Shown here: piece by piece, positions 17,608 to 26,752 of the stretch | Layout of the letters: each line of letters starts with the position of its first letter | How positions within the stretch are numbered: position 1 is the first letter of the stretch | Assembly: GCF_013407925.2 (NCBI RefSeq) | Contig: NZ_CP060201.1 | Coordinates: 1,736,001 to 1,800,000, forward strand | Direction of reading: 5' to 3' | Length of the DNA stretch: 64,000 bases | Origin: Pseudomonas protegens | GTDB lineage: Bacteria > Pseudomonadota > Gammaproteobacteria > Pseudomonadales > Pseudomonadaceae | Made by a program: the position numbers and the translations under genes | Notes under the pieces: generated by a model | What the model was told of the DNA's origin: nothing | Database searches by the model: none | What the model saw: only the letters and a program-made list of their open reading frames with translations

Positions 17608-20004
17608 TCAGTGACCGTTAGCGGAGTGCCCTCCGGCATGCCCGCCGGTGTCCTTGGCGTCGTGCCCCTTGCCGCCATCAGCAGCGTCATGGGCGGCGGC
17701 GCCGGCCTGTTGCGCCTGAACCTGGGCCTTCTGTGCGTCCCTGGCCAGTTGCTCAAGCGCCTGCAGGTTGCTCTTGCGCACAGTGTCGACAAAACCCTGG
17801 AACGGCACATCGGTAATGCCCACCAGGCCGAAATGCCCGTTCTCACCGTCCAGCAAGCGCCCGGTCACGGGCTGGTCGAGGTACTGGAACCAATGCACAC
17901 CGACAATCGACGACTCGCTCAGCGCCTGCTTGAGGAAGTTGGCGTAGGCCGGGCCACGGTCCTCTTCCCGGGCCAGTTCGGTGACACCGCCCCAGAACGG
18001 ACCGCGATCCCGCGAGCCGAAGTTGAATTCGGTCACCAGTACCGGCTTGTCCAGGCTGCGCAGATAGGCGAAGTCCTGACCATCCTGGGGCTTGAGGGTG
18101 TAGAGGTTGAAACTCAGCACATCGCAATACTGGGCACAGGCCGCCACCGCTTCGGGGTTGCTGACGGCAAAACGACCGCCCAGCAGCAGGTGATTGGGGG
18201 CATGCCACTTCAGCGAGTCGGCGATGGTCTTGAAATAAGTCTCGGCAAACACCTTCTGGAAATACTTGAAGTCAGCCTCGATTTCCGGGTGTTCGGGGCT
18301 CGGCAACGGCGGCACGAAGCCCGGGTCTTCCATCAGTTCCCAGGCCGGCAGATCGATGCCCCAGGCTTTCGACAGGCCCGCCTGATTGCGGTACTTGTCC
18401 CGCAGTTGCTTGAGGAAGGCGCGCTTGGCCGGGACGTCGGTGGTCAGGCGCAACGTGCCGTAGGCCAGGGCATAGCGGGCTTTCGGATCGTCCCCCGGAC
18501 CGGCCCAGGCCAGTTCGTTGTCGGCAAAGTAGCCGATCAGCCAGGGATCGTCGCGATGATCGCGGGCGGCAATGGCCACCGCGCGCTCGGTGGCCATGGC
18601 AAAGCGCGGGTCGAAGGGATCGGGCATGCCGCCCCACCAGTCGCTGCCGGTGCTGATACTGGCGTAGTCGCCGACGATGGACAGCGGCAGGGTGTAGGGC
18701 ACACGGTCAGCCAGCCCCAGGGCCGGCGCGCTCCAGTTGCCGATGGTGTTGAACCCCCAGGCCTGCAGACGATCCAGGGCGTGCTCGACCCAGCGCTTCT
18801 CGTCAAACGCCGGCGGCGCGCACGGAACGACCGCTTCCGAAGCCGCAGGCTGGGCTTGGTTGGCGGACGCCCCGTCCGCCGCCGGGTCGTCGTGGGAGCA
18901 GGGCTTGCCATACGTGCGCTGCAGGTTGGCCCGGTAGAAGTCGTACCAACGGCCGGCGTTATAGCCACGCCCCTGGTCGGCACCGTTGCCACCGCGGTTG
19001 TCGCCCTCGCCGTAATAGGCGGCCAGGGGCTCGCCGTCCTTGGGCAAGGCGCTGAACATCCACTCGCGCCCGGCGACATAGGTCTGGCTGTTGTCCGGGG
19101 CCACGGTATTGACCCCCAGGGAGTAGAACGGATGCCCCTGCGGAGTCACCAGGAACCAGCGGCCATCGCGCTTTTCGGTGCGGAAGAAGCCGCTGGCCTT
19201 GAAGCTCAGCCCCTGGTTCCAGCCACCGAACTTGTCCAGCGGGGCCTTCTCCCGTTCACCGAGCCAGCCCTTGAGCTGTTGCTGCTCCTTGGCATCGGCC
19301 GCCTTGAGCTGATCGTCGCTGCTGACTTTTTCCGGCCAACGGGCCCGGGTCGACTGACCGTAGCCATCCACCAGCGAGCCGTAGACCGCCTTGACCACGC
19401 CCTCACCGTCCAGCACGCCGAAGCGCTCGAGAAGGATGCTCTGGGTCGCCTTGGGGTTATCCAGGGACAGGGTGACCGACACCACCTGACTGCGGTCCAG
19501 TTGCCCTTCGCTACTGGCCAGCAGAATGCGCTGGCCGTCCACGGTCATCGGCATCGGCGGCGCGGCCTTCATGCCCTGGCTCAGGGGACCGCTGGCCTCC
19601 AGGGGCACCAGCAGGGTCTGCGCCGGACCGGCCGGCAGGTCGACGCGGCTGACCAGGGTCTTGCCGTCGTTGCTCTGGATGGTCACGTAGAGGGTCAGGG
19701 CCCAGTTCATCGCACTCTGGATGCGCAAGGCCATCATCCCCGACTGCGACCAGTCCCAGGCGCCGCTCTGCGGCGTCAGGCTCAGGCTCGGCTTGGCGGT
19801 GGGGTTGAAGGTGATCCGCCGCAGCACTTCGCCCTCGGCCGTCTGCTCCGCATTGGACTGCGGCAGGCTGGCATCTTGTGTCGCCACCTGCACCACGGCG
19901 GCAGGTCGGACAAAGTTGAACAGCGTCTGTTGTCCGGCTGGGGCCGCCAGTACCGGCGCGGCAAACAACAGGGCAAATACAGTGGGCAACGAACGGCGAA
20001 TCAT
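17608..20004 (-). CDS. Secreted agarase-like glycoside hydrolase with His-rich C-terminal tail
   Basis: A 798-residue exported protein with signal peptide to about residue 20 (FAAPVLA). An N-terminal beta-sandwich region (about 25-215) precedes a TIM-barrel region starting at GFFRTEKRDGRWFLVTPQGHPFYSLGVN. Candidate catalytic acids are Glu497 in YFADNELAW and Glu659 in VLVTEFNFGS, the spacing of clan GH-A retaining enzymes; annotation in relatives is beta-agarase (GH50-like). The final 27 residues (772-798) are Gly/His/Asp/Lys-rich with six His and follow a Gln/Ala helix, not part of the catalytic fold. True substrate is unknown; Pseudomonas is not an obvious agar degrader. Confidence 0.75.
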   Translation of the reverse strand: MIRRSLPTVFALLFAAPVLAAPAGQQTLFNFVRPAAVVQVATQDASLPQSNAEQTAEGEVLRRITFNPTAKPSLSLTPQSGAWDWSQSGMMALRIQSAMNWALTLYVTIQSNDGKTLVSRVDLPAGPAQTLLVPLEASGPLSQGMKAAPPMPMTVDGQRILLASSEGQLDRSQVVSVTLSLDNPKATQSILLERFGVLDGEGVVKAVYGSLVDGYGQSTRARWPEKVSSDDQLKAADAKEQQQLKGWLGEREKAPLDKFGGWNQGLSFKASGFFRTEKRDGRWFLVTPQGHPFYSLGVNTVAPDNSQTYVAGREWMFSALPKDGEPLAAYYGEGDNRGGNGADQGRGYNAGRWYDFYRANLQRTYGKPCSHDDPAADGASANQAQPAASEAVVPCAPPAFDEKRWVEHALDRLQAWGFNTIGNWSAPALGLADRVPYTLPLSIVGDYASISTGSDWWGGMPDPFDPRFAMATERAVAIAARDHRDDPWLIGYFADNELAWAGPGDDPKARYALAYGTLRLTTDVPAKRAFLKQLRDKYRNQAGLSKAWGIDLPAWELMEDPGFVPPLPSPEHPEIEADFKYFQKVFAETYFKTIADSLKWHAPNHLLLGGRFAVSNPEAVAACAQYCDVLSFNLYTLKPQDGQDFAYLRSLDKPVLVTEFNFGSRDRGPFWGGVTELAREEDRGPAYANFLKQALSESSIVGVHWFQYLDQPVTGRLLDGENGHFGLVGITDVPFQGFVDTVRKSNLQALEQLARDAQKAQVQAQQAGAAAHDAADGGKGHDAKDTGGHAGGHSANGH

Positions 20005-20097
20005 ATGAACCTGGCTCTCCCTAAAGGCCGATGAACGGCCGGTGCTGAAGCGGTGACGTGAAATAGACAGCACGGCGCGCAAAGGTGCGCGCCGTGC

Positions 20098-22242
20098 TCA
20101 GGATATTTCTCGGCGAAATGGCGGCAAGGCATTGAGGATAGCCTTGCCATAGCGCTGGGTGACCAGGCGGCGGTCCAGCAGGGTGATGGTGCCGCGGTCC
20201 TGTTCGGTGCGCAGCAGGCGACCGCAGGCCTGGACCAGCTTGAGAGACGCATCCGGCACCGAGATCTCCATGAACGGATTGCCGCCCCGGGCCTCGATCC
20301 ACTCCGCCAGCGCCGCTTCCACTGGATCGTCCGGCACCGAGAACGGGATCTTGGCGATCACCACGTGCTCACAGTAGGCACCGGGCAGGTCCACCCCTTC
20401 GGCAAAGCTCGCCAGACCGAACAAGACGCTGGAGTCACCACCGTCGACCCGGGCCTTGTGCTTGTTCAGGGTTTCCTGCTTGGACAGGTTGCCCTGGATG
20501 AACACCTGCTTGCGCCAGTCGCGATCCAGGCCGTCGAACACGTCCTGCATCTGCTTGCGCGAGGAGAACAGCACCAGGGTGCCGCGGGAGCCCTCCACCA
20601 GCTCCGGCAGGTCGCGGATGATCGCCGCGGTATGCGCTGGCGCATCCCGCGGGTCGGCCCGCAGGTCGGGCACCCGCAGCACCCCGGCATCGGCGTGGTG
20701 GAACGGGCTGGGCACCACGGCGGTCACGGCTTTCTTCGGCAGCCCGGCGCGCATGCGGAAACGGTCGAAGGTGCCCAGGGCGGTCAGGGTCGCCGACGTC
20801 ACCAGGGCGCCGTAGGCCACGTTCCACAGATTGCGCCGGAGCATCTCCGCCGCGAGGATCGGGCTGGCGTTGACCTCGATGTCGAACAGCGAGCCGCTCT
20901 CGGCCAGGGTCAGCCAGCGGGCCATGGGCGGGTTGTCTTCCGGGTCCTCGACGGTGAACGCGGTCCACAGCTCCCAGTTGCCCGAGGCCCGGGCCAGCAG
21001 GCTGCCGAACAGCGGGTACCACTCTTCGGCCTGGTTGCTGGCGATGCCGATATTGACCTCGCCATCCATGCCTTCCTTGAGCAGCTCGGTGAGACGGGTG
21101 AACAGGTCGGTGAGACGGGAGAAGCCTTTTTTCAGCTCGATGCCCATCTCGCGCATGTGCTCGGGAATCAGCCCGCCGACGAAGCGATGACGCGGCCGTT
21201 CGCGGCCTTCCATGTCTTCGCCGGTCTTGAAGTCGGCGATCTGCTCGCAAGCGCTGAACATGAACTGCTGCTGGGTCTTGATCTCCCGCGCCAGCTCCGG
21301 CACTTGCTCGATCAGGCGCCCCAGGTCGCCCGGCAGCGGGTGCTGGGCCAGCAGCTTGGTGAGGTTCTTGGCGGTCTGCTCCAGCCAGTCGGCGGTGGAG
21401 CGCAGCCGGGTGTAATGGGCAAAGTGGCCGATGGCCTTGTCCGGCAAGTGGTGGCCTTCGTCGAACACATAAAGGGTGTCGCGCGGGTCCGGCAGCACGG
21501 CGCCGCCGCCCAGGGCCAGGTCGGCCAGGACCATGTCGTGGTTGGTGACAATCACGTCGACCTTGCCCATGCCTTCGCGGGCCTTGTAGAAGGCGCACTG
21601 GCCAAAGTTCGGGCAATGGCGGTTGGTGCACTGGCTGTGATCGGTGGTCAGGCGCGCCCAGTCAGCGTCTTCCAAGGCCGTGGGCCAGCTGTCGCGGTCA
21701 CCGTCCCATTTATTCCCGGCGAGCTTCTCGATCATGCTGGTGAACAGCTTCTGGCTGGCCTCATCCACTTCGATCTTGAAGCCTTCTTCCTCGAACAGCT
21801 GGGCCGTGGCGGTCTGCGCGTGGCCTTCCTGAAGCAGCATGTCGAGCTTGGACAGGCACATGTAGCGCCCCCGGCCCTTGGCCAGGGAAAAGCTGAAGTT
21901 CAGCCCGCTGTTGCGCATCAGGTCCGGCAGGTCCTTGTAGACGATCTGTTCCTGCAGGGCGACGGTGGCGGTGGCGATCACCAGGCGCTTGCCGGCGGCC
22001 TTGGCCGTGGGAATCGCCGCCAGGCTGTAGGCCACGGTCTTGCCGGTGCCGGTGCCGGCTTCCACCGCGACCACCGCCGGGTCGCCACTGCGCCGGCCTT
22101 CGTCGTCGGTGTCGATATCACCCAGGACCTTGGCCACTTCGGCGATCATCAGGCGCTGGCCATAACGCGGCTTGAGGCTCTTGGCTTCGAGAAAACGCGA
22201 ATAGGCGCCCTGGATCGTGGTTTTGAGTTCGTTGCTGATCAT
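20098..22242 (-). CDS. dinG: ATP-dependent DNA helicase DinG
   Basis: A 714-residue superfamily 2, XPD-like helicase. Walker A is EAGTGTGKT at residues 61-69, the DEAH-like box is YVFDEGHHL, and motif VI is VQACGRLLRTEQDRG. Four cysteines in YMCLSK and QCTNRHCPNFGQC match the Fe-S cluster of DinG. It resolves R-loops and D-loops. The start is ATG 22242. It is a single gene. I see no clear LexA box upstream. Confidence 0.93.
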   Translation of the reverse strand: MISNELKTTIQGAYSRFLEAKSLKPRYGQRLMIAEVAKVLGDIDTDDEGRRSGDPAVVAVEAGTGTGKTVAYSLAAIPTAKAAGKRLVIATATVALQEQIVYKDLPDLMRNSGLNFSFSLAKGRGRYMCLSKLDMLLQEGHAQTATAQLFEEEGFKIEVDEASQKLFTSMIEKLAGNKWDGDRDSWPTALEDADWARLTTDHSQCTNRHCPNFGQCAFYKAREGMGKVDVIVTNHDMVLADLALGGGAVLPDPRDTLYVFDEGHHLPDKAIGHFAHYTRLRSTADWLEQTAKNLTKLLAQHPLPGDLGRLIEQVPELAREIKTQQQFMFSACEQIADFKTGEDMEGRERPRHRFVGGLIPEHMREMGIELKKGFSRLTDLFTRLTELLKEGMDGEVNIGIASNQAEEWYPLFGSLLARASGNWELWTAFTVEDPEDNPPMARWLTLAESGSLFDIEVNASPILAAEMLRRNLWNVAYGALVTSATLTALGTFDRFRMRAGLPKKAVTAVVPSPFHHADAGVLRVPDLRADPRDAPAHTAAIIRDLPELVEGSRGTLVLFSSRKQMQDVFDGLDRDWRKQVFIQGNLSKQETLNKHKARVDGGDSSVLFGLASFAEGVDLPGAYCEHVVIAKIPFSVPDDPVEAALAEWIEARGGNPFMEISVPDASLKLVQACGRLLRTEQDRGTITLLDRRLVTQRYGKAILNALPPFRREIS

Positions 22243-22341
22243 GGTTTTTCGGGCGCACAAAACGCTGGATAAATTTTCAGTGGTTCGAATCGGCCGCTAT
22301 CATACCCCGCTAATTCATGTCGCGCAGAACGGAGTACCCGA

Positions 22342-22806
22342 ATGACCGCTTTCGCCCTTGCCTACACCCTGCATGTGCTGGCCGCCCTGGTTTGGGTCGG
22401 CGGCATGTTTTTCGCCTGGATGGTCCTGCGCCCCGCGGCCGTGGCGGCCCTTGAGGGACCGGCTCGACTGCAGCTCTGGACGCAAGTGTTTCCGCGTTTT
22501 TTCGTCTGGGTCTGGGCGGCGGTGGTGCTGTTGCCGATCAGCGGTATCGGCCTGCTGCATTTGCGCTTCAGCGGCTTTGAAACCGCGCCCAAGTATGTGC
22601 AGATCATGATGGGGCTGTATCTGGTGATGACCGCCCTGTTCATCCGCATCCAGTCCCTGCAACTGCCGGAACTGCGCAAGGCCGTGGCGGCGCAGGACTG
22701 GCCGGCCGGCGCCGCGGCGCTGGGCAAGATCCGCCGGCTGGTGGGCAGCAACCTGATCATCGGCCTGGTGCTGGTGGCCCTGGCCGCGGCCCGACCGACC
22801 TTCTGA
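22342..22806 (+). CDS. CopD-family membrane protein
   Basis: A 154-residue protein with four membrane helices (LAYTLHVLAALVWVGGMFFAWMVL at the start, LIIGLVLVALAAA at the end). The His and Trp-Gly-Gly of helix 1 are typical of the CopD/DUF2269-like group. Copper transport is often claimed for the family but is not proven. It is divergent from dinG. A GC hairpin at 22813-22835 without a T tract follows. Confidence 0.8.
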   Translation: MTAFALAYTLHVLAALVWVGGMFFAWMVLRPAAVAALEGPARLQLWTQVFPRFFVWVWAAVVLLPISGIGLLHLRFSGFETAPKYVQIMMGLYLVMTALFIRIQSLQLPELRKAVAAQDWPAGAAALGKIRRLVGSNLIIGLVLVALAAARPTF

Positions 22807-22863
22807 ATGCAAGCGCCCGCTACATGAGCGGGCGCCTGGTAAACCGCGGCCTCAAGCCGCCTG

Positions 22864-23622
22864 TTACAAACGCTGGACCGTCAACGAGCCCGCTTCTCCC
22901 GCGGGCCCTGGCTGGCCTTGAGCGCCGGGACGTCCACTCTTGCCGCCGTCGGTGCGATACACCAGGCAGCCCTTGGACTTGCCCCCGGCCCCCGGCTTGC
23001 CGCCGGCACCGGCCAGGCCACCGGCACCGCCATCGACCAGCACCTTGATCTGCTCGCCGGGGAAGTCGCGGGGCAACTCAAGCCGGACCTGGGCGCCCGC
23101 CGCCCCTGGTCGTCCGTTGCCGCCGTTGTCACCATCGGCGCCGCGACCGGCCTGGCCCCAGGTGCACCCCGGCTCCTCGCCATTGGCGCCGTCGAGGCCG
23201 ACATAGCCGGGAACACCGGCACCGCCTCGAGCGTCCACCGACAAGGTCTCGGCCTTCAGGGATTCGAACCGCAGGTTCAGATTGCGCCCCGGCTTGGGCG
23301 CCTTTTCATAGGTGCCCGGCGCGCCGCGGGAGCTGATCTGGCTGCCGCTGTCCAGCTCTGCACGCCGGACAATCAATTGCAGGCTTGGCCCGGTGGGCAC
23401 GATGGCGATCCGCGCCTCGCGCCCCAGGTGCAGCTCATCGACCTTGAGCTCGGTGACATTGGCCGGAATCAGCAAGGTGCCGTAGTCGGCCACGTCGAGG
23501 CGCTCCAACTGCAGGGTGCTGGCGGTATTGGGCAGGCGCATGAAGGAGTTGCTTTCGACCTGCACCACCTGGGCCACGGCCAGGGGACTGCAGAACAGGG
23601 CCAGCAGGCAGAGCTTACGCAT
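22864..23622 (-). CDS. Secreted glycine-rich, collagen-like protein
   Basis: A 252-residue exported protein (signal peptide MRKLCLLALFCSPLAVAQ). Residues 20-125 look like a beta-rich domain. Then comes a Gly/Pro-rich part with patches of G-x-y triplets (GLDGANGEEPG, GRGADGDNGGNGRPGAAGAQ, GAGGLAGAGGKPGAGGKSKG, GRPGAQGQPGPAGEAG). It starts 8 nt inside the end of the upstream DUF1145 gene, so the two are co-translated. The triplets are interrupted by a non-collagenous RLELPRDFPGEQIKVLVD strand, so a full collagen helix is unlikely. Confidence 0.78.
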   Translation of the reverse strand: MRKLCLLALFCSPLAVAQVVQVESNSFMRLPNTASTLQLERLDVADYGTLLIPANVTELKVDELHLGREARIAIVPTGPSLQLIVRRAELDSGSQISSRGAPGTYEKAPKPGRNLNLRFESLKAETLSVDARGGAGVPGYVGLDGANGEEPGCTWGQAGRGADGDNGGNGRPGAAGAQVRLELPRDFPGEQIKVLVDGGAGGLAGAGGKPGAGGKSKGCLVYRTDGGKSGRPGAQGQPGPAGEAGSLTVQRL

Positions 23623-23896
23623 GATCGGTCTCGACAGCAGGAGCAGCAGCGGGAAGGGTTTGCAGGTGGAAGATGCCCACGAGCAGGATTTGCCAACGAT
23701 CACGCCAGGGATGCGGACGGTCCTTGAGGCTGCCATTGAACAGCAGCAGTTCCAGCAGATGGGTCAACAGCAACAGACTGCCCGCCAGATTGACCAGCAG
23801 GTGCAATGGATTGATCAATGGCTTGGCCAGATTGATCAGCACCACCAGCCAAAAAACCAAGGTCAGACATTTACCCATCCCCCACAAGAACTTCAT
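23615..23896 (-). CDS. DUF1145-type small membrane protein
   Basis: A 93-residue protein with two hydrophobic segments (CLTLVFWLVVLINLAKPL and LLLTHLLELLLF). This is the layout of the DUF1145 family, function unknown. The ATG at 23896 is chosen over a frame extension to 23929. It overlaps the Gly-rich gene by 8 nt. Confidence 0.8.
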   Translation of the reverse strand: MKFLWGMGKCLTLVFWLVVLINLAKPLINPLHLLVNLAGSLLLLTHLLELLLFNGSLKDRPHPWRDRWQILLVGIFHLQTLPAAAPAVETDHA

Positions 23897-24144
23897 ACGC
23901 TCCCCTCGTGAATTATTCTTTGCGCGCACAGTAACGATTTATCCCGGGGGGACGCCAGAGGAGGATGAAAATTCTTGCCCAAGCCTCTGTTTAGCCGCTC
24001 GATCGACGAGGATCACTCGCCACGGCCGAACTCGGCGGAGAGATGAAGAACACCGGGAAGACAGGCGCCGACCTGGACACCCATGCCCAGCGCCGGGAGC
24101 CGAAACGACCCTGCGCGGCAGTGGCGCCGCGCAGGTCATGGGTT

Positions 24145-24834
24145 TCAGCGGTTGATCTGAATCTCCGTGCGACGGTTCATGGCTCGGCCTTCGGCGGTCT
24201 TGTTGTCCGCCACCGGCTTGCTTTCACCAGCGCCGGTCACCGAGACGAAGCTGTTGCGTGGAATGCCGTTGCTGATCAGGTACTCCACCACCGAGTGGGC
24301 CCGTTTTTCCGAGAGCTTCTGGTTGTAGGCGTCGCTGCCGACGCTGTCGGTGTGGCCGGTCACTCGCAGTTGCGCGCTCGGCGCCTCCTGTTTCAGGCGG
24401 GTGACGATGGTATTGAGCTTGGACTTGTCGGCGTCGGTCAGCTTGGCCGAGTCGAAATGGAAGTACACGTCGCGAATGACGATGGTTTCTTCCTTGACCA
24501 CGACCACCTCTTCCACCACCGGTGGCGGTGGTGGGCAGCCGTTGGCATCGACCTTCACGCCCCTTGGGGTATGCGGGCACTTGTCACGGCTGTCCGGCAC
24601 ACCATCGCCGTCCTCGTCGCCATCACCTTTTACCCAGCAATAGGCGCCGGCCAGGCCACCGACCAGCAACGCGCCACCGCCCGCCCACGAGGAGCTTTCG
24701 GTGGCGCCCAGCGCCGCGCCCGTGACACCGCCCACCGCGGCACAGATCGGCCAGTCGGTTTTCTGCAAACCTGCACAACCAGTCAACACACTGGTTAACA
24801 GAACCAAGGGTACTGCCGTCCGAATGATGCTCAT
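24145..24834 (-). CDS. OmpA-family lipoprotein with glycine zipper and type-3-like calcium motif
   Basis: A 229-residue lipoprotein (lipobox VLTGC). It has a glycine-zipper-like hydrophobic region (AAVGGVTGAALGA... GGALLVGGLAGAY) and a thrombospondin type-3-like acidic motif DGDEDGDGVPDSRDKCP. A Pro/Val/Glu linker follows, then a C-terminal OmpA domain (VYFHFDSAKLTDADK, VTGHTDSVGSDAYNQKLSEKRA, NRRTEIQI). It anchors the outer membrane to peptidoglycan. ATG 24834 has GGAGAAATC upstream. Confidence 0.9.
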   Translation of the reverse strand: MSIIRTAVPLVLLTSVLTGCAGLQKTDWPICAAVGGVTGAALGATESSSWAGGGALLVGGLAGAYCWVKGDGDEDGDGVPDSRDKCPHTPRGVKVDANGCPPPPPVVEEVVVVKEETIVIRDVYFHFDSAKLTDADKSKLNTIVTRLKQEAPSAQLRVTGHTDSVGSDAYNQKLSEKRAHSVVEYLISNGIPRNSFVSVTGAGESKPVADNKTAEGRAMNRRTEIQINR

Positions 24835-25024
24835 CTGATTTCTCCTGAGGGATCGGCTCAAGGCCGATTCACGGAGTAAAGACCCCGGCAATGATCTGCG
24901 CCAGCACCGGGCCATCGCCGGTTTCACCCCGTAAACACGGGGGCGTCGCGTAATAAGTGGTGAACCGCTCTAGGCCCGAGGGTGGCGGCACGCTAGTCTT
25001 GGGCGTTCTGATCGAGGAGCTAAG

Positions 25025-25522
25025 ATGAGCGCCGGCATTTCTACTCGCACACCCCAGCAGGCCCTGGCGGCCCTGCTGGATCGCTATGCACCGCAACAGC
25101 TGCTGCTGATCGGCGCCAGCGACTTCCCGGCCCTGACGGCCTTCAAGGACGCCCACCCCGGTACTCAGGTCGCTCAGGCGGCGCCTGGCCCCCTGCCCGC
25201 GGAGCTGGCGGCCCGGCGTTTCGACCTGGCCCTGGCGGTGGACTGCCTGGAGCATTTGCCCAAGCGCGACGGCCTGAACCTGCTGGGGGGCATCCGCAAC
25301 CTCAATGCCAGTCGGATCGCGGTACTGGCCGACCTGTCCGCCTGCGGCTGGCAGGAAACCGACTTTTTCTCCCTGGCCCTGCAGGCCAGCGAACGCTTCC
25401 AGCGGGAACAGCAGGTACTGACCCTGTTTACCTATGATCTGCTTGAATACAAACAGGTGCCCGACTGGCTCAATTCACGCTTCTGGGCGAACCCGGAAAA
25501 CTTTGGAAAGTATTGGTGGTAA
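25025..25522 (+). CDS. DUF6231-type protein, methyltransferase-like fold
   Basis: A 165-residue cytoplasmic protein. The pattern LLLIGASD... [19 protein letters not shown] resembles the first and fourth strands of class I SAM methyltransferases, but the glycine-rich SAM loop is degenerate. Function is unknown. A ribosome site (gaggagctaag) precedes the ATG. The ychJ-like gene starts 5 nt after its stop, so they form an operon. Confidence 0.82.
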   Translation: MSAGISTRTPQQALAALLDRYAPQQLLLIGASDFPALTAFKDAHPGTQVAQAAPGPLPAELAARRFDLALAVDCLEHLPKRDGLNLLGGIRNLNASRIAVLADLSACGWQETDFFSLALQASERFQREQQVLTLFTYDLLEYKQVPDWLNSRFWANPENFGKYWW

Positions 25523-25526
25523 GACG

Positions 25527-26003
25527 ATGAGCGCCTCGATTTGTCCCTGCGGCAGCGGCAACCTGCTGGATGCCTGCTGCGGCCACTACCATGCCGGCCA
25601 TCCCGCGCCCTGCGCCGAGGCCTTGATGCGTTCGCGCTACAGCGCCTACGTGCTGGGCCAGGTGGATTACCTGCTGGCCACTACCCTGCCGGCGCAGCAG
25701 GCCGGGCTGGATCGCCAGTCCATCAGCGACTGGAGCGCGCAAAGCACCTGGCTGGGACTGCAAGTGGAAAGCTCGGAGGTCTTCGGTGGCCAGCCGGAGC
25801 ACGCCTTCGTCACCTTCACCGCTCGCTGGCACGACAGCCAGGGCGAGCACAGCCACCGTGAGCGCTCGTCCTTCGTGCAGAACCAGGGACGCTGGTACTT
25901 CATCGATCCGACGGTCCCTCTCAAGGCCGGACGCAACGACGCCTGCCCTTGTGGCAGCGGGCAAAAATTCAAGAAGTGCTGCGCCAGCTACTTCACCCGC
26001 TGA
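25527..26003 (+). CDS. YchJ-family protein with two SEC-C metal motifs
   Basis: A 158-residue UPF0225/YchJ protein. A SEC-C zinc motif is present at each end: [17 protein letters not shown] at the N-terminus and [13 protein letters not shown] at the C-terminus. An NTF2-like central domain ([23 protein letters not shown]) lies between them. Biochemical role is unknown. It is the second gene after the DUF6231-like gene. Confidence 0.92.
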   Translation: MSASICPCGSGNLLDACCGHYHAGHPAPCAEALMRSRYSAYVLGQVDYLLATTLPAQQAGLDRQSISDWSAQSTWLGLQVESSEVFGGQPEHAFVTFTARWHDSQGEHSHRERSSFVQNQGRWYFIDPTVPLKAGRNDACPCGSGQKFKKCCASYFTR

Positions 26004-26059
26004 ACCAGGAATGTCCAGAGGCCCAGGACGGGCCCGGGGAATTCAAAGGGAGTCCTGCC

Positions 26060-26545
26060 ATGATCGTTGAACTACGCATCCTTCGAAGCCTCTGCCTGCT
26101 CGGACTGTTGAGCCTGTCGGGGTGCGTGTCCTGGTTCACCGCTGAGGAACAGGATCCCGCGGTGCATCTGGTGAAAGTCGAGGTGGTGAAAGCCAACCTG
26201 CTGGAACAGCGCTTCACCCTGCACCTGCGGGTGGACAACCCCAACGACAGCGACCTGACCGTGCGCCGCCTGACTTACCGGGTCTACCTGGAGCGCTTCC
26301 TGCTCAGCGAGGGCGAGCACGAGCACTGGTTCACCGTCACGCCCCACAGCAGCCGCTTCTTCAAGGTGCCGGTACGCACCAACCTGTGGCCGCAGATCCG
26401 CGACGTGGTGAAACTGCTGCGCAAGCCGGAACGCCCCATTCCCTATCGCCTGGAGGGCGAACTGGAAATCGGATTATTCATCGGCAAGGACGTGCACCTG
26501 AAGCGCAATGGCGTGATAATTCCCGGCGATTTTATTCCGGAGTAA
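26060..26545 (+). CDS. LEA type-2 family lipoprotein
   Basis: A 161-residue lipoprotein (lipobox LSGC near residue 20). It contains one LEA-2/WHy-type beta-sandwich: VEVVKANLLEQRFTLHLRVDNPNDSDLTVRRLTYRVYLE with the family NPN motif. Relatives are stress-linked, but bacterial function is not established. AAAGGGAG precedes the ATG. Confidence 0.87.
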   Translation: MIVELRILRSLCLLGLLSLSGCVSWFTAEEQDPAVHLVKVEVVKANLLEQRFTLHLRVDNPNDSDLTVRRLTYRVYLERFLLSEGEHEHWFTVTPHSSRFFKVPVRTNLWPQIRDVVKLLRKPERPIPYRLEGELEIGLFIGKDVHLKRNGVIIPGDFIPE

Positions 26546-26551
26546 CCCGCA

Positions 26552-26752
26552 ATGACCCAGCAACCTCATGTCCATGGCCCTGACTGCAACCACGATCATG
26601 ACCACCACGATCACGACCATGGCCATGTTCACGGCCCGCACTGCAACCACGCGCACCAGGAGCCGGTGCGCAACGCGCTGAAGGACGTTGGCCGCAACGA
26701 CCCTTGCCCTTGCGGCAGCAGCAAGAAGTTCAAGAAGTGCCACGGCGCTTGA
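26552..26752 (+). CDS. Small His-rich SEC-C domain protein
   Basis: A 66-residue protein made of a His/Asp-rich N-terminus (15 His in the first 36 residues, with two HGPxCNH repeats) and a C-terminal SEC-C zinc motif [17 protein letters not shown]. It starts 6 nt after the LEA-2 gene, so it is in the same transcript. The composition suggests zinc or nickel binding or storage; this is inference. Confidence 0.85.
   Translation: MTQQPHVHGPDCNHDHDHHDHDHGHVHGPHCNHAHQEPVRNALKDVGRNDPCPCGSSKKFKKCHGA

Noticed and set aside
17515..20034. 839-codon plus-strand frame opposite the agarase-like gene
   Set aside because: Antisense of a high-GC gene; the minus strand carries a signal peptide, motifs and a proper stop, while the plus-strand frame has none.
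20365..22272. 635-codon plus-strand frame opposite dinG
   Set aside because: Shadow of dinG; the helicase motifs and Fe-S Cys are on the minus strand.
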